Part shown: positions 9,342-17,447 of the stretch, one piece after another
How the letters are laid out: every line of letters begins with the position of its first letter
Numbering within the stretch: the first letter of the stretch is position 1
The notes under the pieces: generated by a model
Told to the model about the DNA's origin: nothing
Databases searched by the model: none
What the model saw: the letters and a program-made list of their open reading frames with translations, nothing else
Source of the DNA: Paenibacillus sp. NFR01
GTDB taxonomy: Bacteria; Bacillota; Bacilli; Paenibacillales; Paenibacillaceae
Length of the DNA stretch: 64,000 nt
NCBI RefSeq assembly: GCF_900111565.1
Contig: NZ_FOIK01000007.1
Location: 147,937-211,936 of the forward strand
Reading direction: 5' to 3'
Program-made: the position numbers and the translations under genes

Positions 9342-10157
9342 ATGTCCATGTCGGCTGCATCCAACAATCGATTGACCTGTATCGGCAGCGGCCATAAGCC
9401 GCCCAATTTGCATAGATGGGGCCCGGGGGTGCGCGATGTGTACGCTCTGCATTACATCGCCCGCGGCAAAGGCGTACTGGAAACAAACAATCAAAGGTAT
9501 CCGCTTCAGGCGGGAGATAGCTTTGTCATTTTTCCGGAAAGAGAGGTCTACTATTATCCCGATTTGCAGGATCCCTGGGAATATGTGTGGATCGAATTTA
9601 AGGGAGAGGAAGCGCTGCGGCTGTTGTCCATGACCCTCTTTGCACCGGCAAGCCCGGTTGTTGCGGAATCGCCTGCCGATCTGTCGCCTTTCTTTTATAT
9701 GCTTGAGCATGCGCCTTCGCGGCCGGATTACGAGACCCAGCGCGCGGAAGGGCATCTGCGCCTGCTGCTCTCCTATTATCTGGAGTATTATCCGCAGGAA
9801 GCGCCCGGAGCACCGGCCAATTACGTAGAACGCGCGAAGGAATATATCGGGCAGCATTACTGGAGAACGGATCTATCCGTGTCGGATGTGGCGGATGCCG
9901 TCAATATCGAGCGCAGCTACTTGTTCCGGATGTTCAAGCAGGCAACGGGAATGTCCGTATCGGCCTATCTGATTAACTTCCGGATCCGGCGGGCGTGCGA
10001 GCTGCTGGAATCATCCGGTTTGTCGGTCAAATCGGTTGCATGCTCCGCGGGGTATAAGGACCCGCTTTATTTTTCGAAGATCTTTAAAAGGGCAACGTCA
10101 CACACCCCCTCGGAATATATGACGCTGCACCGCAAAATCGGGGCATTACCGGAATAA
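9342..10157 (+). CDS. AraC-family transcriptional regulator
   Basis: A 271-residue regulator. The N-terminal 130 residues form a cupin-type sensor fold (LHYIARGKGVLETNNQRY, LQAGDSFVIFP). The C-terminal 100 residues carry two helix-turn-helix motifs (LSVSDVADAVNIERSYLFRMF and VKSVACSAGYKDPLYFSKIF) followed by the usual TPSEY. Regulators of this type usually sense a sugar and control glycoside hydrolase genes, so the convergent alpha-galactosidase is a plausible target. The 3' end overlaps the small Cys-rich gene on the other strand by 12 nt. Confidence 0.9.
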   Translation: MSMSAASNNRLTCIGSGHKPPNLHRWGPGVRDVYALHYIARGKGVLETNNQRYPLQAGDSFVIFPEREVYYYPDLQDPWEYVWIEFKGEEALRLLSMTLFAPASPVVAESPADLSPFFYMLEHAPSRPDYETQRAEGHLRLLLSYYLEYYPQEAPGAPANYVERAKEYIGQHYWRTDLSVSDVADAVNIERSYLFRMFKQATGMSVSAYLINFRIRRACELLESSGLSVKSVACSAGYKDPLYFSKIFKRATSHTPSEYMTLHRKIGALPE

Positions 10158-10349
10158 GACGCAGTTTCCCGAAGCCCGGAAATACTCGATGAGCTTAAGA
10201 ATGGGCTCCCGACCGCAGTTCAAAGAGATGCCAAGGCAATCGATGCACTGGAAGTGCTGCGCCGTGCGGGAGACCAGCTTCAGATAAATGGCGACATCGT
10301 CGGTCCTCAGCGGAACGCCGCAGCTTTTGCAAGTCCGGTCGGCCGGCAT
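10146..10349 (-). CDS. Small two-CxxC putative zinc-binding protein
   Basis: A 67-residue protein with CKSCG near the N-terminus and CIDC in the middle, spaced as for a zinc ribbon, then a helical tail ending NCVLF. Similar small proteins of unknown function (Cys pairs, then a CxxE/D-type helix) occur in many Clostridia and Bacilli; this is recollection, not a search. Its ATG directly follows the TAG of the alpha-galactosidase gene (TAGATG), so translation is probably coupled. It may be an accessory or regulatory partner of that gene. No function is assigned. Confidence 0.65.
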   Translation of the reverse strand: MPADRTCKSCGVPLRTDDVAIYLKLVSRTAQHFQCIDCLGISLNCGREPILKLIEYFRASGNCVLFR

Positions 10350-11513
10350 CTAGTCCACCAGCTTTGCCCGCAGGACCAGGCAATCATGGGCTTCCACGAC
10401 CGGCGAGAACCGTTCCTTGTGCAAGCCAAGCTCCTGATGCGACCAACAATCGTAGAGCGACAACGAATAACCGGAAGCGTAGGGAAGGCCGAGGTCCCAG
10501 AACAGCAGGGATACTTCACGCCGGGTTTCGCTCATGTTGAAGAAGCCAATGGCCAGGTCGCCGCCGGCCAGCGCTTTTACCAAGATAAAGACCTCGTCGG
10601 TGTGGAACCACTGCGGCTCCGGCTTGATCCGGTAGGCGCCCCGGCCTTCGGGGTCTTGGTTGATGGCAATCAGGTCCTTGTTCTGTAAAATCTCTTTGGC
10701 GGCAGGGGAAGTCTTGCGGATATCGCATCCGATCATCAGCGGGGAACCCATCAGGCTCCAGAGGGAAAAATGGGTTTTGTATTCGGTATCCGTACAGCCG
10801 CCGATCCGTCCGATAAACTCGTCGTTGCTGCCGCCGTACATGCCGACGACCAGCATATCCATATCGTTATGGCAGAAAACGCCGGTGTAACATTCCTGAT
10901 CGAGCTGCGAGTGTGCGAGCGTTTTGATCGAATCCCAGCGGTCCTGAATGTCGGGCGTAGACCGGTACATATGGGCGCCGGAGCTGCGGATCCACCGGGG
11001 TACGTTGTCCTCTCCCCAGTTGCAGGCGGAGAACAGGATGTCTCTCCCGCTGTTTTTTAAAGCCAGGGACATGCGCTTATACAGCAGCTCGCCCGGTATA
11101 TTCCGCGGCTTGAAGCAGTAATCGTATTTCAGATAATCGATTTCCCATTCGGCGAATTGGCGGGCGTCCTGGAATTCATGCTCGAAGCTGCCCGGGTAAC
11201 CGGCGCAGGTGTGCGTGCCTGCGCAGGAATACATTCCGAACTTCAAGCCTTTTGCATGGATATAATCAGCGAGCGCCTTCATCCCGCCGGGGAATTTGAC
11301 CGGATCCACGACCAGACGGCCATCGGCATCGCGCTCTTTCAGGCTCCAGCAGTCATCGATGACGATATATTCGTAACCGGCGTCCTTATACCCCTCCGAG
11401 ATAAAAGTGTCCGCAACCTCGCGGATCAGCTGTTCGTTGATGTCCCACGTAAACGTATTCCAGGAATTCCACCCCAGGGCGGGGGCCAGGCCAAGCATTG
11501 TGCTTGCGTTCAT
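10350..11513 (-). CDS. Alpha-galactosidase, glycoside hydrolase family 27
   Basis: A 387-residue GH27 enzyme that releases terminal alpha-galactose, for example from galacto-oligosaccharides. Family marks are GLAPALGWNSWNTF at the start, the nucleophile D131 in DYLKYDYC and the acid/base D188 in YRSTPDIQD. There is no signal peptide, so it should act in the cytoplasm on imported oligosaccharides. An upstream in-frame ATG at 11525 exists, but GAGAGG directly abuts it. The ATG at 11513 has GAGAGGATGAG 7 nt away and is preferred. The small Cys-rich gene follows without a gap, and an AraC gene converges on it. Confidence 0.92.
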   Translation of the reverse strand: MNASTMLGLAPALGWNSWNTFTWDINEQLIREVADTFISEGYKDAGYEYIVIDDCWSLKERDADGRLVVDPVKFPGGMKALADYIHAKGLKFGMYSCAGTHTCAGYPGSFEHEFQDARQFAEWEIDYLKYDYCFKPRNIPGELLYKRMSLALKNSGRDILFSACNWGEDNVPRWIRSSGAHMYRSTPDIQDRWDSIKTLAHSQLDQECYTGVFCHNDMDMLVVGMYGGSNDEFIGRIGGCTDTEYKTHFSLWSLMGSPLMIGCDIRKTSPAAKEILQNKDLIAINQDPEGRGAYRIKPEPQWFHTDEVFILVKALAGGDLAIGFFNMSETRREVSLLFWDLGLPYASGYSLSLYDCWSHQELGLHKERFSPVVEAHDCLVLRAKLVD

Positions 11514-11690
11514 GTCCAATCTCATCCTCTCTGATTGCCGTAATGGCGTGTTCTCTGTATTTAATCACAGCGGATGGGACCGGCCTATGGCCTCACGTTG
11601 CTTTGATATCGAAATTTGTTGTTTGCTTGGGGACAAGAGTTGTTACACTGTAGAGGAGCAATGAATTTGTACAGGGGGGATGACAGTCCG

Positions 11691-12398
11691 ATGAATGCAG
11701 AACAGGTAATGCAGGAGCTGGAAGCGCTGGGCAAGGAGCGGACCCAAAAAATCTATCTGTCGAACGGGGCGCGGGAGCCGCTGTTCGGCGTGGCCACCGG
11801 AGCGATGAAGCCGATGGCGAAAGTCATTAAGCGGAATCAGCCGCTGGCCGAGGAATTGTACGGGACCGGCAACTATGACGCGATGTATTTTGCCGGGGTC
11901 ATCGCCGATCCGGAAGTCATGACCGCAGAGGATTTCGAGCGCTGGATCGACGGCGCGTACTTCTATATGCTGTCCGACTTTGTCGTGGCCGTTACGCTGG
12001 CGGAAACTAAGATCGCCCAGGAGGTGGCCGATGCATGGATCGCGAGCGGCGACGAGCTGCGCATGTCGGCAGGCTGGAGCTGCTACTGCTGGCTGCTCGG
12101 GAACCGCAAGGATCACGAGTTCGACAAGGACAAAATCGCTGGCATGCTGGACACGGTGGCGAAAACGATCCATGCCGCGCCCGAACGCGCCAAATACAGC
12201 ATGAGCAACTTTATTTATACAGTAGGCGTATCCTACGTACCGCTTCATGAGCAGGCATTGGCGACGGCCGAGGCGATCGGCCAGGTGGAAGTGAACAAGG
12301 GCAAGGGTAAACCCGGCTTTCTGAACGCGCTCGGCAACATTCGCAAGGCGGTCGATAAAGGCCAAGTCGGCTTCAAGCGCAAATATGTGAGATGTTAA
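11691..12398 (+). CDS. DNA alkylation repair protein (AlkD-like HEAT-repeat family)
   Basis: A 235-residue protein matching the DNA alkylation repair family of helical HEAT-like DNA glycosylases. Visible features are the start MNAEQVMQELEALGKERTQK, the GVATGAMKPMAKVIK segment, and repeated two-helix units to the C-terminus (AGWSCYCWLLGNRKD, NFIYTVGVSYVPLHEQA). The family removes bulky or positively charged N-alkylated bases. The ATG at 11691 is preferred because GGGGGGA lies 10 nt upstream. Earlier in-frame codons have poorer spacing. It is followed 49 nt later by a methyltransferase. Confidence 0.82.
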   Translation: MNAEQVMQELEALGKERTQKIYLSNGAREPLFGVATGAMKPMAKVIKRNQPLAEELYGTGNYDAMYFAGVIADPEVMTAEDFERWIDGAYFYMLSDFVVAVTLAETKIAQEVADAWIASGDELRMSAGWSCYCWLLGNRKDHEFDKDKIAGMLDTVAKTIHAAPERAKYSMSNFIYTVGVSYVPLHEQALATAEAIGQVEVNKGKGKPGFLNALGNIRKAVDKGQVGFKRKYVRC

Positions 12399-12447
12399 AC
12401 AGTGACGCTGTACATGATCGCTGGAAATTTCGGAGGAAACTGTAGCG

Positions 12448-13218
12448 ATGGATTTACGCTTGAAGTTTAATGAGGATGCGCGAGGCTATGACCGCTGGCG
12501 TCCGACATACACGGCGGAATTATTCCAGGATATACTTCATTATTCCGGCTTGAAGAAAGACGGCCATGCGCTGGAGATCGGCATCGGGACGGGGCAGGCG
12601 ACGCTGCCGGTCCTCGAAACGGGCTGCCGGGTGACCGCCGTTGAATTGGGCGACAGCCTGGCGGAGTTTGTCCGCCATAAATATGCGGCATATGCCAATC
12701 TGGAAGTAATAACAGGTGATTTCGGGAGCTTCGCAGGGGAAGAGGCGGCATTTGACTTGATCTATTCGGCAACCGCTTTTCATTGGATTCCGCAGGAGGC
12801 GGGGCTAGCGAAGGTTTTGGGTCTGCTGAAACCGGGCGGAACGCTGGCGCTGTTCTGGAATCATCCGTTCGTGAATCGGGAGGACGATCCGGCACACCGG
12901 GATATTCGACTCTCGTATGCCAAGTATAAGCCCGTGGATGTGCCGCCCCGCGAATTTGACGGGAGTGCCTGTCCGGCCTATGCGGAGCAACTGGAGAAAG
13001 CCGGGTTTGCAGAAGTGGCAAGCCGGTTATATTATGCGACCCGGACACTCAATGCGGACAGTTATCTCGCGTTGCTGAACACGTATTCGGATCATCGGGC
13101 TTTACCGGGACCGATCAGGGAAGGCCTGGAAGGCGAAATTGCCGGGGCGATCGAACGGAACGGCGGTCAGCTAAACATTTACGATACGATGGATTTATAT
13201 CTGGCGAGAAAAAGCTGA
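12448..13218 (+). CDS. Class I SAM-dependent methyltransferase
   Basis: A 256-residue Rossmann-fold methyltransferase. Motif I is ALEIGIGTGQAT (residues about 41-52), the acidic residue ending strand 2 is in VTAVELGDS, and motif IV is FDLIYSATAFHWIP, a variant seen in small-molecule methyltransferases related to UbiE and trans-aconitate methyltransferase. The substrate cannot be read from the sequence. GGAGG lies 10 nt before the ATG. It may be cotranscribed with the alkylation repair gene. Confidence 0.88.
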   Translation: MDLRLKFNEDARGYDRWRPTYTAELFQDILHYSGLKKDGHALEIGIGTGQATLPVLETGCRVTAVELGDSLAEFVRHKYAAYANLEVITGDFGSFAGEEAAFDLIYSATAFHWIPQEAGLAKVLGLLKPGGTLALFWNHPFVNREDDPAHRDIRLSYAKYKPVDVPPREFDGSACPAYAEQLEKAGFAEVASRLYYATRTLNADSYLALLNTYSDHRALPGPIREGLEGEIAGAIERNGGQLNIYDTMDLYLARKS

Positions 13219-13225
13219 CGATCCC

Positions 13226-13266
13226 AAGCGCTGCGCAGGCTATGACAATGCCCTGCAGCGCTTTTT
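13226..13266. terminator. Terminator between convergent methyltransferase and GNAT genes
   Basis: AAGCGCTGC...CAGG pairs with CCTGCAGCGCTT around an AT-rich loop, followed by TTTTT on the plus strand. The AAG start of the left arm gives a short T run on the minus strand, so it may work in both directions. Confidence 0.8.
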
Positions 13267-13317
13267 GTGCGTATCCGGCAGCTGCAACAGCTTAAATGCC
13301 CCGGGTTCGCTGTGCGT

Positions 13318-14061
13318 TCAGGAGTTTGGCTTGACCCGGTACCAGTAGGAATAAGCTTCCGTGAAGCCGATTTTACTATACAGCCTGTCCGCCGGAGCGT
13401 TGGACGCCACAACGGCGAGATAGCTGTGTCGCGCGCCGCTGCGCTTGCCCCAAGCCAGCAGATTCAGAATCATCTGCTCGGCCAGGCCCTGATTGCGGCG
13501 GCCGGGATCGGTCACGATATCATAGAGACCGATATACTCCCGTTCGATGACGCCCAGGCCGCAGGATACGGCTTCGCCGCCGGAATGCAGCGTAATCAGC
13601 GCCTTCGGGCTGCGGATATTGGACAACATCCGTTCCAGCACAGAACGGTTCTTGGCCGCCACGCCGCCGATGCGCTGATAATGATCCAGCCATTTGGAAG
13701 AGACTTCTCCCGTCATGGCGATGCTGGTGAGCGAAGGCTCGCGAACAAGGTCGAGTGCGACCGTGCGTACGCTGGTCGGCTCCACTTTGGCATAACCTGC
13801 GGCTTCGAGCGCCTGGTCGAGATGCGCGGGCAGCACGAACGGCGTGATTTTGAAGATGGTAGGCAGGCCGTTTGCGGCATAAATGCGCTCGCAGGTGTTG
13901 ATTTGCGTTTTCCAATCGCCGGATGAAGGATAAATGGGGTTAACGGAATTGGCCCGTTTCGTGTAACCGTCCGCAAAACGCAGCACCCAACCCTCATACA
14001 GCAGCGTAGACAAGGGCTGCCAATGATTCAGGGACAGCTCCTCAATGAATTTATAGTCCAT
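13318..14061 (-). CDS. GNAT-family N-acetyltransferase
   Basis: A 247-residue protein. The C-terminal 100 residues carry the GNAT acetyl-CoA site (DIVTDPGRRNQGLAEQMI) and the following NAPADRLYSKIGFTEAY motif. The N-terminal half is a degenerate GNAT-like domain beginning with NHWQPLSTLLYEGWVLRFADGYTKRANSVNP, a layout seen in Bacillaceae acetyltransferases with two fused domains. The acceptor is unknown. GGAGG precedes the ATG. It follows the VOC gene on the same strand after 90 nt. Confidence 0.85.
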   Translation of the reverse strand: MDYKFIEELSLNHWQPLSTLLYEGWVLRFADGYTKRANSVNPIYPSSGDWKTQINTCERIYAANGLPTIFKITPFVLPAHLDQALEAAGYAKVEPTSVRTVALDLVREPSLTSIAMTGEVSSKWLDHYQRIGGVAAKNRSVLERMLSNIRSPKALITLHSGGEAVSCGLGVIEREYIGLYDIVTDPGRRNQGLAEQMILNLLAWGKRSGARHSYLAVVASNAPADRLYSKIGFTEAYSYWYRVKPNS

Positions 14062-14069
14062 GCCAACCT

Positions 14070-14118
14070 CCGTCTACTCAGTATAATAATACATATATTC
14101 TCATAATTATACCGACGG
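14070..14118. repeat. Imperfect inverted repeat upstream of the GNAT gene
   Basis: Nested arms CCGTC/GACGG (14070-14074 and 14114-14118) and GTATAAT/ATTATAC (14081-14087 and 14106-14112) surround an AT-rich centre. It sits just upstream of the GNAT start and downstream of the VOC stop. It could be an operator at the GNAT promoter or a weak terminator. Confidence 0.4.
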
Positions 14119-14151
14119 GAGTGGCGAATAACAACGCATTTTTTTACTCTG

Positions 14152-14571
14152 CTAGAGGCTTTCGGTCATCAATCCCCAGCGGAAGCCGAAACGGTCGACT
14201 ATGGACGCCATGCATGAACTATAGGTTGTACGGCGCGGCGGGTAAATCACGGTGCCTCCGCTGCTTAACGCTTCAAAGGCCCGGACGACCTGCTCCGGTT
14301 GTTCAAAGGTAATCGTCAGAAAAAGCGCTTCGCTCGCGCAGTGTGCCCGGCGCGTCTCGTCGGCAAGCATCAGCCGCTGCTCTCCGATATAGGCTTCGGC
14401 ATGATAGACGTAACCCCGCTCATGTTCGGTCATTTCTTCCGGCCAGTCCCGGCTGTCCGCGTCGGCGTAATGAAGCACGAAATCAATCCGCAGGTTAAAA
14501 GCCTGCCGGTACAGCGCGAGGGCCTCTACGCATTGTCCCTGGAAATGCAGCGTGGGGGTAACCAACAGCAT
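14152..14571 (-). CDS. VOC-family (PhnB/glyoxalase-like) protein
   Basis: A 139-residue protein with the paired beta-alpha-beta-beta-beta fold of the vicinal-oxygen-chelate superfamily. Typical PhnB-like marks are the start TPTLHFQGQCVEALALYRQAF, the central HAEAYIGEQRLMLAD, and the C-terminal SIVDRFGFRWGLM. Members include metal-dependent enzymes and resistance proteins, and the substrate is not predictable here. GGAGGAG lies upstream of the ATG. Confidence 0.85.
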   Translation of the reverse strand: MLLVTPTLHFQGQCVEALALYRQAFNLRIDFVLHYADADSRDWPEEMTEHERGYVYHAEAYIGEQRLMLADETRRAHCASEALFLTITFEQPEQVVRAFEALSSGGTVIYPPRRTTYSSCMASIVDRFGFRWGLMTESL

Positions 14572-14737
14572 AATGAATCTCCTCCTGAAACCATAGATGA
14601 TTAATTTCTTCCGGCTCTTCTACTATTTTATCACCGGATGCCAAAATAGCCGCCGCCCCGTTTTCCAGAAAATTCTACAACGGCAAACGCCGGCCGTGGT
14701 ATGATGGGAGCATAAGTTCTTATAGGAGGGGAACGCG

Positions 14738-15070
14738 ATGCCTACATATCATAAGCTCGTCCGCGACCGGATTCCGGAGATTATCGCAGCCGGCGGACAG
14801 CGCTGCCGGACGGTTATCCTCGATGAAGAGGCGTACCGGCAGGAGCTTAGACGCAAATATCAGGAGGAAGCTGCGGAATATTTGGCGGCCGGAACCGCCG
14901 AGGAAGCGCTGGAGGAGCTTGCCGATCTGCTGGAGGTTGTCCGGGCTTTGGCGGTCGTCCATGGCGCAAGCTGGGAGCAGCTTGAGGCGACGCGGATGAA
15001 GAAGGCGGAAGCGCGCGGCGCGTTTCAGCGGCGGATTCTGCTGGTGGATGTGGATGAAGCGCCCCATTGA
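14738..15070 (+). CDS. MazG-like nucleoside triphosphate pyrophosphohydrolase
   Basis: A 110-residue all-alpha NTP pyrophosphatase relative. The start MPTYHKLVRDRIPEII is a hallmark of this phosphoribosyl-ATP pyrophosphohydrolase-like family. The metal-binding acidic residues are in KYQEEAAEYL and EEALEELADLLEVV (ExxE and ExxD pattern). It probably removes pyrophosphate from non-canonical nucleotides as house-cleaning. GGAGGGG lies 7 nt before the ATG. It is convergent with the germination operon, with only 54 nt between stops. Confidence 0.88.
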   Translation: MPTYHKLVRDRIPEIIAAGGQRCRTVILDEEAYRQELRRKYQEEAAEYLAAGTAEEALEELADLLEVVRALAVVHGASWEQLEATRMKKAEARGAFQRRILLVDVDEAPH

Positions 15071-15124
15071 CGGCAATGCAATATCAAGAACGGCAGCACC
15101 GCGTCATTCCGGGCCGGACTGCCG

Positions 15125-16324
15125 TCATTCTTCCGTAAACGATCCGAAATCGGTAATTTTCACATCGTATTTGAACGTAACTTTAGACCCGCTGAACACC
15201 TCGTCCCAATGCTCCTTAACCCCGCGCCAGGCCGCGGGATGCTGAACCGCCAGTTTTTCCCCGAATCCGGCCGCATCGACTTTATATTCCGTCTGAAGCT
15301 TACGCATCAGCGTCTCCATCATCTGCTCCAGCCTTTTCCGTACGATCTCCTCAATCTTTGCCGCAAAGGCATGCGTGGTTGGCGTGCTGTCCGTATTCCA
15401 GGTCTCAATTAGGCGCCCTTTGGTAGAGACCGCCACCTCGAAGCTGATCCGGTCTCCGTCTGCCTTGGAGGTGACTTTGCTGGTCATGTCCTTGATTTCA
15501 TAGGTCAACGGCTCGCTGTCCCAGTCCTTCTCAATCTTGATGACTCCGCTGTCCCCTGCACTCTTCAGCCACTCGAGACATTCGGTATCTTCTTCGTTTA
15601 AGGCCCCGATCCAGCGGCCGTCATCTCCCTTGATGATGCCTGCCCCGGAGAATTCGACCTCTCCGCCGGCGGTCACCAAATTTTGCAAGACAAAACTTTT
15701 ATGGGCATGGGTCAACGCATCCAGCTTGGCCAGCGTAACCGGAGCCAGCACCTTGCTTGTTCTCTGGCGGTTGCGCAGCATGCCGGCGATATGCAGGGAA
15801 GGAACCTCGTTCGGGTTGCTGTTTCCTAACGTGTCCCGGGCACTCCCTTCGCTGATAAACACCATCGTGCTGGGGCGAATATCATTGTCTCGGAGTACGA
15901 AATCCGTCAGCTGCTCAATGCCGTAATGCTGCAGCAGCCGGGCGGAAATGACAATGACCTTGAGATGATGTCCGATAATCGGGCGGTCGAGGCGGAGCGA
16001 GAACTGCCGGAAGATTTCAAGAATCGAATCGCCGGTTCCCGAGATGTTGTGATAAGGATCGGAAGGCATGTTGTTGCTTTGGGACGCATCTTTAAGCCCC
16101 ATCGCCTGGACGGGAACGATCTGTACAGTCGCCATCACCTTATTCTGTTTGGAATAGACGGCGCCTTTGGCCTCGAAATCTTGTTCGACCGGAGCGGGCT
16201 CACCGACATCCAGCGCAAGTCCGGTATATAAAGCCAAATCCTCGATTTCCTTGCTGCTCCAGCAGCCGGTCAACAGAAGCGGCAGAAGCAGGCATTTCAA
16301 GAGAACCGCTGCGCGTTTATACAT
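15125..16324 (-). CDS. Ger(x)C-family spore germination lipoprotein
   Basis: A 399-residue C subunit of a GerA-type nutrient germinant receptor. The signal peptide ends in a clear lipobox (LLTGCWSSKEI, modified Cys at residue 21). The body carries the family pattern (ELTDFVLRDNDIRPS, FEVAVSTKGRLIETW). It acts on the outer face of the spore inner membrane. The start overlaps the end of the permease gene by 8 nt, so the operon order gerA-gerB-gerC is translationally coupled here. Confidence 0.93.
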   Translation of the reverse strand: MYKRAAVLLKCLLLPLLLTGCWSSKEIEDLALYTGLALDVGEPAPVEQDFEAKGAVYSKQNKVMATVQIVPVQAMGLKDASQSNNMPSDPYHNISGTGDSILEIFRQFSLRLDRPIIGHHLKVIVISARLLQHYGIEQLTDFVLRDNDIRPSTMVFISEGSARDTLGNSNPNEVPSLHIAGMLRNRQRTSKVLAPVTLAKLDALTHAHKSFVLQNLVTAGGEVEFSGAGIIKGDDGRWIGALNEEDTECLEWLKSAGDSGVIKIEKDWDSEPLTYEIKDMTSKVTSKADGDRISFEVAVSTKGRLIETWNTDSTPTTHAFAAKIEEIVRKRLEQMMETLMRKLQTEYKVDAAGFGEKLAVQHPAAWRGVKEHWDEVFSGSKVTFKYDVKITDFGSFTEE

Positions 16325-17420
16325 GCTGCTTCAATCCTTTCACCCGGATCAGCCAGACGATGGTCAACGTCACTGGCAGAAGCAGGAACAAAGCGATGGA
16401 CATCATTCCGATGGCGTCTCCCAAGGCAAAGAGATCCTGCACGCTTTTAGGAATCATGGCCGAGAGAAAGATCAGTGGCACAAGCGCATAGATCACCCGC
16501 TGATAGGACAGGTTGAAGAGCTGCGATACGCCCAGCGAGGCCTGGAAGAAAAAGCTGCTGAAATTGCAGAACATCTGCATCAGCCAGATCACCATCAGCG
16601 GGAATTCCAGCCGTTCGATGAAAAATCCGGTAATTTCAAAGCTGCGGACCAGATCGAGCGTCGGCCAGGTGCTGGTCACGGCGGAGTCGATGGACAGTCC
16701 GCCGATGACAACGACGACGGTGACAAAATAGAGTCCCAACGGGATTCCGATCCCGGCCAGCATTCCCCGGACCGCCTGGCGCGGCTGCTGCATGAAAGCG
16801 ACGAGCGTGAGGATAACCTCGCAGCCGGAATAAACCAGCACGGAGGATTTCAGTCCGCGCAAGACCGGGTAGATGCCTTCGCCCAGTACCGGCCGCAGAT
16901 TGTTGAAGTCGAAGAGGCGCAGACTGACGCCGTAGGAAACGAGCAGCACGAAAATCGAAATCGGAAATATGACCTGAAATACGCGGGCGATGGAGTTGAT
17001 GCCGCCGGAAACCAGATAGGTGCCGGTCCAGACGAATGGCAGAACAATGGCCCAGATCGGGGTGCCTTCCAGCAGAAAGAACAGCGTCACCTCGGCCAGG
17101 GAACGGATCTCAAATCCGGCGATAATAATGAAATACAGGACCAGAGCCACGCCGACGATTTGTCCGGGCAATCTGCCAATTAGCCGTCCGGCATATTGAA
17201 ATACCGTTTGTCCCGGGAAATGCTGGCACAGCTTAACCATCAGCAGGATCACCGGCATGATAATCATGCCGCCGAGGAGGATGGTCAGCCAGGCATCGGG
17301 CGTTTTCAGTTCCTGGGTAACGCTTCGCGGCATGGTGAGAATTCCGGCGCCGAGCACGGTATTGGTCAGGAAGATCGCCGCCTGCGAGGTTGTGATTTTA
17401 TCGTCGGTTCTTTTATACAT
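16317..17420 (-). CDS. GerB-family spore germination permease
   Basis: A 367-residue polytopic membrane protein of the amino acid permease-like GerB (GRKAB) family with about ten hydrophobic segments and the N-terminal TNTVLGAGILTMPRSV motif. It is thought to form the germinant-binding subunit of the receptor. The ATG at 17420 is chosen over 17441 because GGAGG is 10 nt upstream of it and no ribosome site precedes the earlier codon. It is 27 nt after gerA and overlaps the start of the GerC gene. Confidence 0.93.
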   Translation of the reverse strand: MYKRTDDKITTSQAAIFLTNTVLGAGILTMPRSVTQELKTPDAWLTILLGGMIIMPVILLMVKLCQHFPGQTVFQYAGRLIGRLPGQIVGVALVLYFIIIAGFEIRSLAEVTLFFLLEGTPIWAIVLPFVWTGTYLVSGGINSIARVFQVIFPISIFVLLVSYGVSLRLFDFNNLRPVLGEGIYPVLRGLKSSVLVYSGCEVILTLVAFMQQPRQAVRGMLAGIGIPLGLYFVTVVVVIGGLSIDSAVTSTWPTLDLVRSFEITGFFIERLEFPLMVIWLMQMFCNFSSFFFQASLGVSQLFNLSYQRVIYALVPLIFLSAMIPKSVQDLFALGDAIGMMSIALFLLLPVTLTIVWLIRVKGLKQHV

Positions 17421-17447
17421 CAATGGGCCGCCTCCAGTCATGCCGAC

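Noticed and set aside
15090..15125. Hairpin (ACGGCAG...CTGCCGT) between the MazG-like and GerC genes as terminator
   Set aside because: The stem is short with a long loop and has no T run, so it was not scored as a terminator.
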